Source: Colwellia sp. 1_MG-2023
Lineage (GTDB): Bacteria > Pseudomonadota > Gammaproteobacteria > Enterobacterales > Alteromonadaceae
Assembly (NCBI RefSeq): GCF_030546755.1
Contig: NZ_JAUOPE010000016.1
Location: 1-64,000 of the forward strand
DNA: 64,000 nucleotides
Direction: 5' to 3'
Under the pieces are notes generated by a model. It did no database searches and had not been told where the DNA came from. It saw nothing but the letters and a program-made list of their open reading frames with translations. Shown in pieces: positions 19,548 through 31,898 of this stretch. How positions within the stretch are numbered: position 1 is the first letter of the stretch; each line of letters starts with the position of its first letter. The position numbers and the translations under genes were made by a program.

Positions 19548-21458
19548 ATGCCTGTAATTACTCTCCCTGATGGTTCTCAACGATCTTTTGAAAATGCAGT
19601 TTCTGTAATGGACGTTGCCCTTGATATTGGCCCCGGTTTAGCAAAAGCGACAATCGCTGGTCGAATTGATGGCAATCTTGTTGACGCGTGTGAATTAATC
19701 ACCCAAGACGCTAGCTTACAATTGATCACCAGTAAAGACAGTGAAGGTCTTGAGATCATTCGTCACTCTTGTGCACATTTATTAGGGCATGCGATTAAGC
19801 AATTATACCCGAACGTAAAAATGGCTATTGGTCCTACAATCGATAATGGATTCTACTACGATGTTGACCTTGACGAATCAATTACTGAAGATGACTTAGC
19901 TAAACTTGAAAAACGTATGACGGAACTTGCGCGTACGGGTTATGAAGTTGTTAAGAAAACAGGGTCTTGGCAAGATGCTTATGACGCTTTCACTGAGCGT
20001 GGCGAAACCTATAAATTGGAAATTCTTGATCAAAATATTGAGAAAACAGATACTCCGGCTTTATATCATCATCAAGAATATATCGATATGTGTCGTGGTC
20101 CGCATGTACCAAGCATGCGTCATTGTCATCATTTTAAATTAATGAAAGTGGCTGGTGCGTACTGGCGTGGTGATTCTGATAATAAAATGCTGCAACGTAT
20201 TTACGGCACAGCATGGGCAGATAAAAAGCAACTTAAAGCTTATATTGTTCGTTTAGCTGAAGCTGAAAAACGTGATCACCGTAAAATTGGTAAAACATTA
20301 GATTTATTTCATTGGCAAGAAGAAGCACCAGGCATGGTGTTTTGGCACAATGATGGTTGGACAATTTACACAGAATTGGAAAAATTCGTACGTGAAAAAC
20401 TTCATGAATATGATTACGACGAAGTAAAAGCGCCAATGATGATGGACAGAAGTTTGTGGGAAAAATCAGGTCACTGGGATAAATATGCCGATGGTATGTT
20501 CACCACTGAATCTGAAAAGCGTGAATACGCCATCAAACCAATGAACTGTCCTGGTCACGTGCAAATATTTAACCAAGGATTGAAATCGTACCGTGATTTA
20601 CCGTTACGTATCGCTGAATTTGGTTGTTGTCACCGTAATGAACCATCGGGTTCTTTACATGGTTTAATGCGTGTTCGTGGGTTTACCCAAGATGACGCGC
20701 ATATTTTCTGTATGGAATCACAGGTTCAAGCCGAAGTCACAAAATGTATTGAAATGGTATATGACGTATACGGATCATTTGGTTTTGAAGACATCGTTGT
20801 TAAATTATCAACGCGTCCAGAAAATCGTATCGGTAGTGATGAAATTTGGGATAAAGCAGAAGCCGGCTTAGCACAAGCGTTAACTGATGCCGATATCAAA
20901 TTTGAATATTTACCGGGAGAAGGCGCGTTCTACGGTCCTAAAATTGAATTTACCTTAATGGATTGTTTAGGCCGAGCTTGGCAATGTGGTACGGTTCAAT
21001 TAGATTTTGCTTTACCAGAGCGTTTAGGCGCAACTTATGTTGGTGAAGATAACGATCGTTATACTCCTGTGATGATCCATCGTGCTATTTTAGGTTCATT
21101 AGAACGTTTTATTGGCATTTTAATCGAAGAGTACACAGGTAAATTTCCTACGTGGTTATCGCCGATTCAAGTCACATTGATGAATATTACCGATAAACAG
21201 AGCGAATATTGTCAAAAAGTTGTAAAAAAACTAAAAGAAAATGGCTTTAGAGCAAAACTAGACTTGAGAAATGAGAAAATAGGCTTTAAAATCCGCGAGC
21301 ACACATTAAAGCGTGTTCCGTATTTGTTAGTCGTTGGTGACCAAGAAATGGAATCTGGTGAAATTGCAGTTCGAACGCGTGGTGGTGAAGATTTAGGTAA
21401 AATGTCGGTGGATGACTTTATTGCTAAATTAAGTGACGAAGTTAATTCTCGTACTTAA
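19548..21458 (+). CDS. thrS: Threonyl-tRNA synthetase
   Basis: Attaches threonine to tRNA-Thr. The 636 residues contain an N-terminal TGS domain (about 1-62), an editing domain with [10 protein letters not shown] and the DMCRGPH segment, a class II catalytic core with MNCPGH and FRNEPSG-like motif 2 (CHRNEPSG), and a C-terminal anticodon-binding domain. First gene of the conserved thrS-infC-rpmI-rplT cluster. AAAAGGAAAAG precedes the ATG. Confidence 0.98.
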   Translation: MPVITLPDGSQRSFENAVSVMDVALDIGPGLAKATIAGRIDGNLVDACELITQDASLQLITSKDSEGLEIIRHSCAHLLGHAIKQLYPNVKMAIGPTIDNGFYYDVDLDESITEDDLAKLEKRMTELARTGYEVVKKTGSWQDAYDAFTERGETYKLEILDQNIEKTDTPALYHHQEYIDMCRGPHVPSMRHCHHFKLMKVAGAYWRGDSDNKMLQRIYGTAWADKKQLKAYIVRLAEAEKRDHRKIGKTLDLFHWQEEAPGMVFWHNDGWTIYTELEKFVREKLHEYDYDEVKAPMMMDRSLWEKSGHWDKYADGMFTTESEKREYAIKPMNCPGHVQIFNQGLKSYRDLPLRIAEFGCCHRNEPSGSLHGLMRVRGFTQDDAHIFCMESQVQAEVTKCIEMVYDVYGSFGFEDIVVKLSTRPENRIGSDEIWDKAEAGLAQALTDADIKFEYLPGEGAFYGPKIEFTLMDCLGRAWQCGTVQLDFALPERLGATYVGEDNDRYTPVMIHRAILGSLERFIGILIEEYTGKFPTWLSPIQVTLMNITDKQSEYCQKVVKKLKENGFRAKLDLRNEKIGFKIREHTLKRVPYLLVVGDQEMESGEIAVRTRGGEDLGKMSVDDFIAKLSDEVNSRT

Positions 21459-21556
21459 TCAAGAATAGTAGTAAAATAACGCCGGTATTATTTTTATTAA
21501 TCCAACATCTAATAATAATGAATAGATAACGTTGGAACAAAGTTCTTTGGAGGAAC

Positions 21557-22111
21557 ATGGCTATTAAAGGTGGACAACGTGGCGGGCAGAAAGAGCCAGC
21601 ACATCGTTTAAATGAGTTAATCACAGGTATTCCAGGCAATGAAGTTCGTTTAATTAAGTTTGACGGCGAGCCAGGTGGCATAGTTACATTAGATGAGGCT
21701 ATGGACCAAGCGGATGAAGCTGGTGTAGATCTTGTTGAAATTAGCCCTACGGCTAAACCTCCAGTTCTTAGAGTGATGGATTACGGTAAATTCTTGTATG
21801 AAAAAGCCAAAGAACAGAAAGAACAGCGTAAAAAGCAGAAACAAATACAGGTTAAGGAAATAAAATTCCGTCCTGGTACAGATGAAGGCGATTATCAAGT
21901 GAAATTACGTAGCTTGAAACGCTTTTTAGAGGATGGCGATAAAGTTAAAGTAACTTTACGCTTCCGTGGTCGCGAAATGGCCCACCAAGAACTCGGCTTA
22001 GATCTTTTGAATCGCGTTAAAACCGATTTAGAAGAATTAACAGTAGTTGAGTTTTTCCCTCGTAGAGCGGAAGGACGACAAATGGTGATGGTTTTAGCAC
22101 CAAAAAAATAA
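21557..22111 (+). CDS. infC: Translation initiation factor IF-3
   Basis: IF-3 dissociates ribosomal subunits and proofreads initiation codons. N-terminal domain ([20 protein letters not shown] split), basic linker and C-terminal domain ([18 protein letters not shown] onward, [12 protein letters not shown] at the end) are all typical. The start is uncertain. ATG at 21557 is only 3 nt after GGAGG (21549-21553), which is too close, whereas ATT at 21563, beginning the conserved Ile-Lys-Gly-Gly, has 9-nt spacing. E. coli infC starts with ATT at exactly this point and IF-3 represses itself through that codon. I think ATT 21563 may be the true start. Confidence 0.97.
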   Translation: MAIKGGQRGGQKEPAHRLNELITGIPGNEVRLIKFDGEPGGIVTLDEAMDQADEAGVDLVEISPTAKPPVLRVMDYGKFLYEKAKEQKEQRKKQKQIQVKEIKFRPGTDEGDYQVKLRSLKRFLEDGDKVKVTLRFRGREMAHQELGLDLLNRVKTDLEELTVVEFFPRRAEGRQMVMVLAPKK

Positions 22112-22276
22112 TCAATATTCGGTAAATGCAAGTAGTTAGCTTCTTCACAGAAACTCACTCACCGATATTGTTTTTAACGGGTAATTTTAGGCTTGAAAGT
22201 AAAATTTATTTCACTCTTTTGATGAATGGTTTTCGCCTAAGTTACTAAATTTCAATGGCAATGTGGAGTAATTTCA

Positions 22277-22471
22277 ATGCCTAAAATGAAAACAAACAAA
22301 GGCGCTGCTAAGCGTTTTAAACCGACAGCTAATGGCTACAAATTTAAACAAGCGGGTCTACGTCATATTTTGACTAAGCGCCGTACTAAAGTTAAGCGTC
22401 ATCTTCGTGCTAAATGCATGATCGCCGCTTCTGACATTAAGTCAGTTAAAAAACTTTTACGTCACGGTTAA
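22277..22471 (+). CDS. rpmI: 50S ribosomal protein L35
   Basis: A 64-residue basic protein beginning [15 protein letters not shown], the L35 signature. It lies between infC and rplT. In E. coli the infC-rpmI intergenic region forms a pseudoknot bound by L20 to repress this operon. The 165-bp gap here could hold the same, but I could not verify a fold. Confidence 0.97.
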   Translation: MPKMKTNKGAAKRFKPTANGYKFKQAGLRHILTKRRTKVKRHLRAKCMIAASDIKSVKKLLRHG

Positions 22472-22486
22472 TAGGAGAGATATAAA

Positions 22487-22843
22487 ATGGCTAGAGTAAA
22501 ACGCGGTGTTGTAGCACGCGCACGTCATAAAAAAGTTCTAAAGCAAGCGAAAGGTTACTACGGTGCTCGTAGTCGCGTATATCGCGTTGCTTTTCAAGCT
22601 GTAACTAAAGCTGGACAATACGCTTACCGTGACCGTCGTCAACGTAAACGTCAATTCCGTCAACTTTGGATTGCTCGTATAAATGCAGCAGCTCGTCAAA
22701 ATGGTTTATCTTACAGCCGTTTCATCAATGGCTTGAAAAAAGCTTCGATTGAAATCGATCGTAAGATCCTAGCTGACATCGCAGTATACGATAAAGCAGC
22801 TTTCTCTGTATTAGTTGAAAAAGCGCAAGCTTCTTTAGCATAA
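22487..22843 (+). CDS. rplT: 50S ribosomal protein L20
   Basis: A 118-residue basic protein starting [16 protein letters not shown] with the [10 protein letters not shown] motif, standard L20. It starts 15 bp after rpmI with TAGGAGAGAT as ribosome-binding site. L20 is both a 23S rRNA assembly protein and, in relatives, the repressor of this operon. Confidence 0.98.
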   Translation: MARVKRGVVARARHKKVLKQAKGYYGARSRVYRVAFQAVTKAGQYAYRDRRQRKRQFRQLWIARINAAARQNGLSYSRFINGLKKASIEIDRKILADIAVYDKAAFSVLVEKAQASLA

Positions 22844-22864
22844 TCGCTGAGTAAAGAGTTAGTG

Positions 22865-22896
22865 AAAAGGACGCTTTATCGCGTCCTTTTTCTTTT
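22865..22896 (+). terminator. Intrinsic terminator of the thrS-rplT operon
   Basis: AAAAGGACGC (22865-22874) pairs perfectly with GCGTCCTTTT (22881-22890) around a 6-nt loop and is followed by more T residues. Confidence 0.93.
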
Positions 22897-23120
22897 GTTG
22901 GAATATTTTATTGCTAATTTCACAATAACATCGTCAAAAATACTCACTTAATAAATTAAGCTCCGTGTATTTTCCTTGTTCTTGTTTCAATTATCTGCAA
23001 AATATTATCAACAACTTTAAAATTTTTTATTGTAGAGTTAGTTGTAACGAATAATATTTTAGAATTATAAAAGATTTTATTCGCTACAGTTAATTACATT
23101 TACACTTAAGGTGAAATTCC

Positions 23121-24224
23121 ATGAGTCTTGCAGATCAAGTTTTAGCGGTAAATAATGATTTACCAATTCGTACTGACGCACCGGTGCACAGTGGCAAAGT
23201 ACGTTCTGTTTATTGGTTAACAGCCCAAGACAGCGCACGTCTTATTCAAGAAAAAAATTACGATGTTTCTCCTGATACGCCGTTGGCCATTATGGTGATC
23301 AGTGACAGAATTTCTGCGTTTGATTGTATTTGGCAAGGTGAGGGTGGTATGAAAGGGGTACCCGGTAAAGGTGCCGCATTAAATGCTATTTCTAATCACT
23401 GGTTTAAATTATTTAAAGAGCAAGGCCTTGCTGATAGTCATATTTTAGATATCCCACACCCGTTTGTGTGGATCGTTCAAAAAGCGAAACCTGTAATGAT
23501 TGAAGCCATTTGTCGCCAGTACATAACTGGTTCAATGTGGCGTGCTTATAGTAAAGGGGAACGTGACTTTTGCGGAATTTCTTTACCGGAAGGCCTAACA
23601 AAAGATTCAAAATTACCTGAGTTATTACAAACTCCTTCCACTAAAGGTATTTTAGAAGGGATCCCTGGCGTTCCAGCTGTTGATGATGTCAATATCACCC
23701 GTAAAAATATTGAAGAAAATTTTGCCTCATTTAATTTTAAATCGACCGAAGACATTACTTTATATGAGAAACTGCTTACTCAAGGATTCAACTTAATCTC
23801 TGACGCTTTAGCAAAAATAGACCAAGTCTTTGTCGATACAAAATTTGAGTTTGGTTACGTTAAAGACAAAGCTGGTAACGATAAGCTTATTTATATGGAT
23901 GAAGTAGGCACGCCAGATTCTTCACGAATTTGGGACGGCGAACAATATCGCAATGGTCAGGTGGTTGAAAACTCTAAAGAAGGTTTCCGCCAATTATTGT
24001 TAAATCACTTTCCAGATCCCGACATTTTATTAAATAAAGATCGCATGGCTGAACGTGAAGCATTAGCTCGTGATAACCTACTTCCAGAATCAGTAATGAT
24101 GGCTGTTTCTAAAACTTATATTGCGATCGCTGAGAAAATTACTGGCGAAAAAATTGTACTGTCAGATAATCCTAAAGCTGAAATTATCACTATTTTAAAA
24201 GAGCAGTATCAATTGGTTGATTAA
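23121..24224 (+). CDS. purC: Phosphoribosylaminoimidazole-succinocarboxamide synthase
   Basis: SAICAR synthase joins aspartate to CAIR in purine synthesis. At 367 residues it is the long form found in many marine gammaproteobacteria, rather than the 237-residue E. coli type. Conserved features include [10 protein letters not shown] near residue 24, SDRISAFDC (about 60-68), [13 protein letters not shown], and the [12 protein letters not shown] motif near residue 265. AAGGTG is the ribosome-binding site. It is monocistronic with its own terminator. No PurR-like palindrome was found upstream. Confidence 0.95.
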   Translation: MSLADQVLAVNNDLPIRTDAPVHSGKVRSVYWLTAQDSARLIQEKNYDVSPDTPLAIMVISDRISAFDCIWQGEGGMKGVPGKGAALNAISNHWFKLFKEQGLADSHILDIPHPFVWIVQKAKPVMIEAICRQYITGSMWRAYSKGERDFCGISLPEGLTKDSKLPELLQTPSTKGILEGIPGVPAVDDVNITRKNIEENFASFNFKSTEDITLYEKLLTQGFNLISDALAKIDQVFVDTKFEFGYVKDKAGNDKLIYMDEVGTPDSSRIWDGEQYRNGQVVENSKEGFRQLLLNHFPDPDILLNKDRMAEREALARDNLLPESVMMAVSKTYIAIAEKITGEKIVLSDNPKAEIITILKEQYQLVD

Positions 24225-24259
24225 GTATTTTGCTTGATTTTCAATAAGAAATTTGACAA

Positions 24260-24286
24260 AGCCCTTGGTAACAAGGGCTTTTTTGT
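24260..24286. terminator. Terminator between purC and the acetyltransferase gene
   Basis: GCCCTTG (24261-24267) pairs with CAAGGGC around GTAA and is followed by six T residues. It terminates purC. Confidence 0.9.
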
Positions 24287-24299
24287 ATGAAAATTTTAT

Positions 24300-24935
24300 T
24301 TAGCAGGTCAGTTTTTCTGGCGTCGTAATATAAAATGAGAAAGTTAACGGTTCATGCAATAAAGCCTCATCAACTTCATATTCAATAAAACCATTATGAT
24401 GAAAAAATTCAGCTAATTGTTCACTGGTAGTTTTATCTGTTTCTAATTCAAGTTGTTGATAATAAGCTTTCACTGCTTCTTCTTCACATTGCTCTGCATC
24501 AATAAATAACTTTAATGGCATGGTTAACGCCGTGATTGATTGAACTTTTGGGTACTCTTTGGCAATTTCTGACAGTAAAAGCTTAGTTACACCTTGGTTA
24601 CGATAAGCAGGTAGCACACTGATCGCTTCTAGTAACAGGTGAGTTTTTGCTTTTTTAATATCTGACTTTACTGATAATTTTTCACATAACTCAGGTGATA
24701 AATTTTGTCCTTTAAAGTATAAATTTAAAGGTAACTCCCAGTCAGTTGAGCCTTCTTGCTCTTCAATTAGCGCATAACTTTTTAACGCATCGCGATGTTT
24801 ATTTAAGGTGATAAGTTCAATTTCGGCCTTGGCAACAATGATGTTATCTTCATTTAACACATTGATTTCTTGTATTAATTGCCAATCTAAAACGCTTTTT
24901 ATTTCAGGTTTATTAAATTCAACTTGTAATGACAT
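24300..24935 (-). CDS. GNAT family acetyltransferase (putative)
   Basis: A 211-residue protein with a recognisable acetyl-CoA-binding motif A, AISVLPAYRNQGVTKLLL (about residues 109-126), where RNQGV is the pyrophosphate loop, and a later HNGFIEYEVD typical of the GNAT C terminus. The substrate is unknown. The insert between motif A and the C terminus is long for the family. It is convergent with purC. Confidence 0.7.
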   Translation of the reverse strand: MSLQVEFNKPEIKSVLDWQLIQEINVLNEDNIIVAKAEIELITLNKHRDALKSYALIEEQEGSTDWELPLNLYFKGQNLSPELCEKLSVKSDIKKAKTHLLLEAISVLPAYRNQGVTKLLLSEIAKEYPKVQSITALTMPLKLFIDAEQCEEEAVKAYYQQLELETDKTTSEQLAEFFHHNGFIEYEVDEALLHEPLTFSFYITTPEKLTC

Positions 24936-25096
24936 AATGACTCTTTTTAGATTTATACGATAGGTCTATGCTTTGCAAAACACTGCTTGTTTATCAATTT
25001 GCTTGCACATGACGTTAATTAGCGGCATTTTAGCATTGTTTAATGATGAAAAAACAAGGTTAGTACATTAATTATTTATCATAATTATTTTGCTTG

Positions 25097-25393
25097 ATGA
25101 AAAATTTCAAAGTTAAAGTTCCGGGGTTAAATGTGATGACGGAAGAACGGTTAATTCAATGGTTAAAAGCTTCAATATTTCTTGGATTATGCTTATTGCT
25201 TTTAGGGTTATATTTTCATAATTATAGTGATTATATGCAATCTTTAGGAGTAACAGGGATCATTATTAGCGCAGCATGTATAGCGTTTGGCTTAGTATTT
25301 TCTCTGCCGACTAAAATGTATTTAACTTTTTTATTGGTCAAAAGAGAACAGCAACAACAAGCTAACAAATACTCGCAAGAATCAGATAAATAA
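25097..25393 (+). CDS. Small membrane protein of unknown function
   Basis: A protein of about 98 residues with two hydrophobic segments (roughly 25-43 and 55-85) and a charged, glutamine-rich C-terminal tail. It starts at ATG 25097; a TTG directly before is in frame. I do not recognise the family. Two transmembrane helices with a cytoplasmic tail is all that can be said. It lies upstream of pheST but 200 bp away, so it is probably transcribed separately. Confidence 0.65.
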   Translation: MKNFKVKVPGLNVMTEERLIQWLKASIFLGLCLLLLGLYFHNYSDYMQSLGVTGIIISAACIAFGLVFSLPTKMYLTFLLVKREQQQQANKYSQESDK

Positions 25394-25534
25394 TTAATCA
25401 ATCGTTTTAATCAGTAACCAACTTTTTCATAAATCGTTTAATTAGCGCAAAGCTGATTAATAATCCGGTTAATTTATTTAAAAAAACCGTTATTTCCCCT
25501 ACATTTCCGATAGGTTTTTGTGTAGAATCAATGA

Positions 25535-26581
<1,047 letters not shown>

Positions 26582-26593
26582 GAAAAGCCAAAA

Positions 26594-29020
26594 ATGAAAT
26601 TTAGTGAATCATGGTTACGTGAGTGGGTAAATCCTACTATTTCTTCAGATGAATTATCTCATCAAATTACAATGGCTGGACTTGAAGTTGATGCCGTAGA
26701 TCCTGTTGCAGGTGAATTTACCGGTGTGCTTATTGGTGAAGTGGTTGAGTGTGGGCCACACCCTGATGCTGATAAACTACAAGTTACAAAAATTAATTTA
26801 GGCCCAGATTTTAACGACGGCGAACTCGTTGATATTGTTTGTGGCGCAAAAAATTGTCGTTTAGGGTTAAAAGTTGCTGTTGCTACGGTTGGCGCCGTTT
26901 TACCAGGCAATTTTAAGATTAAAAAGGCTAAACTACGTGGTGTTCCTTCTCATGGCATGTTGTGTAGTGAGTCTGAAATTGGTTTAGCTGAAAGTGCTGA
27001 CGGAATTATGGAACTTGCTGCAGACGCCCCCTTAGGCGTTTGTCTTCGTGAATATTTAGACTTAGACGACGTTAGTATTGACGTTGATTTAACCGCTAAC
27101 CGTGGCGATTGTTTAGGACTTAAAGGTTTAGCTCGTGAAGTTGGCGTATTAAATAGCTTACCAGTGACTGAGCCTGTAATTAATCCTATCAAGCCGACAA
27201 TGGATGACCAGCTCACCATTACGCTATCTGCACCTACTGCATGTCCTCGTTATTTAGGCCGTATCATTAAAAATATTGACGTTAACGCTCAAACACCTTT
27301 ATGGATGGTCGAAAAGCTACGTCGTTGTGGCACGCGTTCAATAGATCCTGTCGTTGATGTTACTAACTACGTATTACTTGAGCAAGGTCATCCAATGCAT
27401 GCCTTTGATTTAGCAAAAATTGATGGTGGTATTGATGTTCGTTTTGCAAAAGAAAATGAAAAACTAGTGTTGTTAGATGGTAACGAAGTCACACTTTCAA
27501 CAGAAACATTAGTGATTGCAGATACAAGCGCAAATGGCGAAGGTAAGGCGCTTGCCATGGCTGGAATTTTTGGTGGGCAAGAGTCTGGCGTTAGTACCGA
27601 TAGCGAAAAGCCAAGTAAAGATATCTTTTTAGAAAGTGCCTTTTTTGCACCGCTTGCGATTTTAGGAAAAGCACGTCAATACGGCTTACATACAGATTCC
27701 TCACATCGCTATGAACGCGGTATTGATCCTGAATTACAACGAAATGCGATGGAGAGAGCAACCGAATTGCTGCTCGCTATTGTCGGCGGAGAAGCAGGAC
27801 CAATTGTAGAAGCATTAAGTGAAGAAAATTTACCACAGGCTAAAACGGTCACATTACGCCGCAGTATGCTCGATGCCCGAATTGGTTATCATATTGCCGA
27901 TGAAAAAGTGACAGAAATTTTAACCCGTTTAGGCTTTGATGTGAGTTTTACTGAAAACACTTGGACGGTTGTAGTTCCTGCTTATCGCTTTGATATTTCA
28001 ATTGAAGTTGATTTAATTGAAGAAGTTGCTCGTATCTTTGGCTATAACAATATTCCTAATATTTCGCCAAAAGCGACGTTAGCCATGCGTGCTCAAAAAG
28101 AAGTTAATTTACCAGTGAGTCGTTTACGTAACGCTTTAGTTAATCGTGGTTACCAAGAAGCGATCACTTATAGTTTTGTTGATCCGAAAATACAAAGTTT
28201 AATTCATCCAAATCAAGACGTGATGACGTTACCACATCCAATTTCTAGTGAAATGTCGGTGATGCGTTTAAGTTTATGGACAGGTTTATTACAATCGGTG
28301 GTTTATAATCAAAACCGTCAGCAAAATAGAATTCGTTTATTTGAAACGGGCTTACGTTTTATTCCTGATGAAAGTGCTGAAAATGGTGTACGTCAACAAG
28401 CTATGCTTGCCGGTGTGATCACAGGGCAAACTAATCAAGAACATTGGCATATGGAAAAAGCGGCGGCAGATTTTTATGATATTAAATCTGATGTTGAAGC
28501 TTTATTAGCCTTAACAGCAGATTCAGCTGCTTATGAATTTTCAAAAGCTGAACTTGATGCGCTTCATCCTGGTCAAACTGCGGCAATTTATCGTCATGGC
28601 AATTTAGTGGGACACGTTGGCACCTTACATCCTGAATTAGAAAGGAAATTAGGGCTAAATGGTCGAACATTAATTTTCGAACTATTATTGTCGGAAATTT
28701 CAACACAAAACATCCCTGAAGCTGCCGAAATATCACGCTTTCCTGCAAATAGACGTGACATTGCTGTTATCGTTAAAGAAGACGTTGAAGCAAAAAAAGT
28801 GTTACAACTCATTGAAAATGTTGGCGGAAATAATTTAGTTGATCTAAACTTGTTCGATGTATACCAAGGCAATGGTATTGACGCTGGATTTAAAAGTTTA
28901 GCAATTGCTCTTGTTTTACAAGATCATGAAAAGACTCTTGAAGAAAAAGATATTAACGATGTCGTTAATCGTGTGGTCGATACATTAAAAGTTGAATTAA
29001 ATGCATCACTGAGGGATTAA
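26594..29020 (+). CDS. pheT: Phenylalanyl-tRNA synthetase beta subunit
   Basis: An 808-residue beta subunit with the expected modules: N-terminal EMAP-like tRNA-binding domain (about 40-150, including [11 protein letters not shown]), B3/B4 editing domain, B5 domain ([14 protein letters not shown] onward), catalytic-like core and C-terminal ferredoxin-fold anticodon domain ([14 protein letters not shown]). It is cotranscribed with pheS and ihfA. Confidence 0.98.
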   Translation: MKFSESWLREWVNPTISSDELSHQITMAGLEVDAVDPVAGEFTGVLIGEVVECGPHPDADKLQVTKINLGPDFNDGELVDIVCGAKNCRLGLKVAVATVGAVLPGNFKIKKAKLRGVPSHGMLCSESEIGLAESADGIMELAADAPLGVCLREYLDLDDVSIDVDLTANRGDCLGLKGLAREVGVLNSLPVTEPVINPIKPTMDDQLTITLSAPTACPRYLGRIIKNIDVNAQTPLWMVEKLRRCGTRSIDPVVDVTNYVLLEQGHPMHAFDLAKIDGGIDVRFAKENEKLVLLDGNEVTLSTETLVIADTSANGEGKALAMAGIFGGQESGVSTDSEKPSKDIFLESAFFAPLAILGKARQYGLHTDSSHRYERGIDPELQRNAMERATELLLAIVGGEAGPIVEALSEENLPQAKTVTLRRSMLDARIGYHIADEKVTEILTRLGFDVSFTENTWTVVVPAYRFDISIEVDLIEEVARIFGYNNIPNISPKATLAMRAQKEVNLPVSRLRNALVNRGYQEAITYSFVDPKIQSLIHPNQDVMTLPHPISSEMSVMRLSLWTGLLQSVVYNQNRQQNRIRLFETGLRFIPDESAENGVRQQAMLAGVITGQTNQEHWHMEKAAADFYDIKSDVEALLALTADSAAYEFSKAELDALHPGQTAAIYRHGNLVGHVGTLHPELERKLGLNGRTLIFELLLSEISTQNIPEAAEISRFPANRRDIAVIVKEDVEAKKVLQLIENVGGNNLVDLNLFDVYQGNGIDAGFKSLAIALVLQDHEKTLEEKDINDVVNRVVDTLKVELNASLRD

Positions 29021-29023
29021 GCA

Positions 29024-29314
29024 ATGGCGCTAACCAAAGCAGAAGTAGCAGAACATTTATTTGAGAAAGTTGGGCTGAGTAAGCGCGACGCAAAAGATAT
29101 GGTTGAAGTTTTCTTTGAAGAAATTCGAGAAACACTAGAAGCAGGAGAGCAAGTTAAGCTTTCTGGTTTCGGTAACTTCGATCTTCGCGTTAAAAGTGAG
29201 CGCCCAGGGCGTAATCCTAAAACAGGTGAAGATATTCCTATTTCTGCGCGTAAAGTGGTTACTTTCAGACCAGGGCAAAAATTAAAAAGTCGTGTAGAAG
29301 ACGGTAACGGTTAA
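29024..29314 (+). CDS. ihfA: Integration host factor alpha subunit
   Basis: A 96-residue DNA-bending protein of the HU/IHF family, beginning [17 protein letters not shown] and carrying the beta-arm [14 protein letters not shown]. It starts 3 bp after pheT, the classic pheST-ihfA operon. IHF bends DNA at sites used in recombination, replication and transcription. Confidence 0.98.
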   Translation: MALTKAEVAEHLFEKVGLSKRDAKDMVEVFFEEIRETLEAGEQVKLSGFGNFDLRVKSERPGRNPKTGEDIPISARKVVTFRPGQKLKSRVEDGNG

Positions 29315-29342
29315 TTCAGTAGCCACATCACATGATGAATAT

Positions 29343-29376
29343 AAAAAGGTTGCAATGACAGTTGCAGCCTTTTTTA
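29343..29376. terminator. Terminator after ihfA
   Basis: An AAAGGTTGCAA / TTGCAGCCTTT stem with a one-base bulge and a 4-5 nt loop is followed by T residues. It separates ihfA from a convergent gene. Confidence 0.8.
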
Positions 29377-29389
29377 TGCTTGTGATTTA

Positions 29390-29923
29390 CTAATGTTTAA
29401 CTGTCGGTGCAACACCGTGAGTTTGTTTATGAATATATCGTTTTACACAATGAGTACAAACTAAGTTAATTAATACAAATAATGAGGCAATTACTGCACC
29501 GGTACTTAATGCATTAATGTGTAATGGTATGGCTAACTGATAAAATTCAGCGGTTTTATGAAGAAGTTGCGCATCAAAGTTCAACGCAAACTGACTTAAT
29601 TGCTGAAAATAATCTTGAGTATCCAGTGAGGATAGGTGATTGGTTAAATACTCGGTACGTTGAACTAATTGCTCGATAACCGTGGCACTATCAACAATGA
29701 TTGGATCCGAGTTTCCTTTATATTGCTTAATTAACAAAGATATCTCTCCGTTAAAGTATTGTTCAGCTAAAGCTTGATAGTTTGATAGTTGTTGTTTTGA
29801 TTCTTCTAAATGACCAGAGAGTCTTTGAATATACTGATTAATAAACTCAGGTAATTGTACGCCAAGAATGAACATTAAGGTAAACATACAACGATCAATG
29901 AGCGTGTTAATTAAAGTCAACAT
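29390..29923 (-). CDS. DUF2937 family membrane protein
   Basis: A 177-residue protein with an N-terminal hydrophobic segment (about 8-24), a long helical charged middle region (30-135) and a C-terminal membrane segment (about 137-156). The RCMFTLMFILGVQLPEFINQY start and QRLSGHLEE are characteristic of DUF2937. The function is unknown. Topology suggests two helices with a large periplasmic or cytoplasmic loop. Confidence 0.8.
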   Translation of the reverse strand: MLTLINTLIDRCMFTLMFILGVQLPEFINQYIQRLSGHLEESKQQLSNYQALAEQYFNGEISLLIKQYKGNSDPIIVDSATVIEQLVQRTEYLTNHLSSLDTQDYFQQLSQFALNFDAQLLHKTAEFYQLAIPLHINALSTGAVIASLFVLINLVCTHCVKRYIHKQTHGVAPTVKH

Positions 29924-30084
29924 AGGGAAGCGCGCAGCACCTTAAAAGCTTAATCAGACATTAAAATTACCACAGTATATTCATCACGTCATGTTTTGCT
30001 TTTAGTTGTAAAAGACAAGCAAAATCGTTAAAGTTCAATTCTCTGCAAGTTATTTGCAAGTTATCTGCTCAGGCTTTCCTTACT

Positions 30085-31869
30085 ATGCGTCGCTCTCACC
30101 AAACCGATCAAGAAGTTACTACTTTCAATTGGCATGTTGTAAAAATGCTGGTGCCGTATTTGTTAGAGTTTAAAGTGCGTATTTTATTTGCGCTGCTCTG
30201 TTTGATTTTAACGAAAATTGCCAGTGTCTATTTGCCTTTTATTTTAAAAGATATTGTTGATACTTTAGATGCTCAACAAGAAAACCGTATTTATCTTGTG
30301 CCTTTTGCACTTGTTGCAGCCTATGGCGTTGTACGTTTAGCTATTGTTCTGTTTGCTGAAATCCGTGATACCTTATTTGGTCGTGTTACTGAACGAGCCA
30401 TTAGACGTATTGGTTTAAAGGTTTTTCAGCATTTACATCAATTAGATCTAGATTTTCATTTAAACCGACAAACCGGTGGTTTATCACGTGATATAGACCG
30501 TGGGACATCTGGTATTAGTTTTTTAATGCGCTTTATGGTGTTCAGTGTTGTGCCGACCTTGATTGAAATAGTGATGGTCGTCAGTATTTTATTGGTTAAT
30601 TATGGACTTTGGTTTGCAGTGATCACCACAGCTTCTATTGTGTTATATGTGCTTTATTCTGTGTATGCGACCAATTGGCGGACTAAATATATTCGCGCGG
30701 CAAATAAAGCGGACTCATCAAGTAATACTCGAGCGATTGACAGCTTATTAAATTATGAAACGGTTAAATATTTTACCAATGAAGCGTATGAAGCGAATGC
30801 TTATGACAAGCAACTGGCTGATTGGGAAAAAGCTAAGATGCAAAATAGATTATCGCTATTTGCGCTAAACGGCGGCCAAGCGGTGATTATCTCTATGTCG
30901 ATGACTGCTATGCTTGCACTTGCCGCGTACCAAGTCACCCATGAAAAAATGACCATAGGTGACTTTGTCTTAATTAATGCTTTTATGATGCAATTGTTTA
31001 TTCCTCTCGGATTTTTAGGTTTTGTTTATCGAGAGATCAAAGGTTCCTTAGCCAATATTGAGCAAATGTTCACCTTGATGGCGAAAAAAGCCAAGATTGA
31101 AGATGCTGACAATGCTGAAGAACTAACCCTTAAGAAGGGGGAAATAAGTTTTAATCAGATTCATTTTGCTTATCAAACCGAACGACCAATTATTAAAGGG
31201 TTAAGTTTTACCGTACCGGCAGGACAAAAAGTCGCGGTAGTTGGTGAAAGTGGTTCGGGTAAATCGACTTTAGTAAAATTGTTGTTTCGTTTTTATGATT
31301 GCCAGCAAGGTGATATCACTATAGATAGGCAAAAAATTCACCAAGTGACGCAAAACTCGTTACGAAATAATATTGGGATAGTGCCACAAGATACTGTGTT
31401 ATTTAATGAATCACTGTATGAGAATATTCGCTATGGTAATACTCAAGCTAGCAAAGCTGATATCGAGAAAGCGATAAAACTTGCCCACTTAAGCCATTTT
31501 GTTGAGTCATTACCTAAGGGAGTTGATACGGTTGTAGGGGAGCGCGGTTTAAAACTTTCTGGCGGTGAAAAACAACGAGTTGCCATAGCCAGAACGATAT
31601 TAAAAAATCCAGCTATTTTAGTTTTCGATGAGGCAACGTCTTCGCTAGATAGTCATTCAGAGCAAGCCATTTTAACCGCTATTAAAGAGGTTAGCCAAAA
31701 CCATACGAGTTTAGTGATTGCCCATCGATTATCCACTATCACCGATGCTGACCAAATTATTGTGTTACATCAAGGTGAATTAGTTGAGCAAGGCGATCAT
31801 CAAAGCTTATTAGCCAAGAAAAGTCATTATTATCAAATGTGGCAATTACAACAACATGCTGAACAATAA
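30085..31869 (+). CDS. ATM1/HMT1-type ABC half-transporter
   Basis: A 594-residue exporter subunit: six-helix membrane domain (about 30-320) fused to an ATPase domain with Walker A GESGSGKST (about 386-394), Q loop, signature LSGGEKQR (about 490), Walker B ILVFDEATSSLD (about 511) and switch His in IAHRLST. The sequence resembles bacterial ATM1 proteins, which export glutathione-linked sulfur species or metals. It functions as a homodimer in the inner membrane. It is followed 29 bp later by a DUF1415 gene. Confidence 0.93.
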   Translation: MRRSHQTDQEVTTFNWHVVKMLVPYLLEFKVRILFALLCLILTKIASVYLPFILKDIVDTLDAQQENRIYLVPFALVAAYGVVRLAIVLFAEIRDTLFGRVTERAIRRIGLKVFQHLHQLDLDFHLNRQTGGLSRDIDRGTSGISFLMRFMVFSVVPTLIEIVMVVSILLVNYGLWFAVITTASIVLYVLYSVYATNWRTKYIRAANKADSSSNTRAIDSLLNYETVKYFTNEAYEANAYDKQLADWEKAKMQNRLSLFALNGGQAVIISMSMTAMLALAAYQVTHEKMTIGDFVLINAFMMQLFIPLGFLGFVYREIKGSLANIEQMFTLMAKKAKIEDADNAEELTLKKGEISFNQIHFAYQTERPIIKGLSFTVPAGQKVAVVGESGSGKSTLVKLLFRFYDCQQGDITIDRQKIHQVTQNSLRNNIGIVPQDTVLFNESLYENIRYGNTQASKADIEKAIKLAHLSHFVESLPKGVDTVVGERGLKLSGGEKQRVAIARTILKNPAILVFDEATSSLDSHSEQAILTAIKEVSQNHTSLVIAHRLSTITDADQIIVLHQGELVEQGDHQSLLAKKSHYYQMWQLQQHAEQ

Positions 31870-31898
31870 CGGCATGATAAAATTTATCAGGAAATGCA

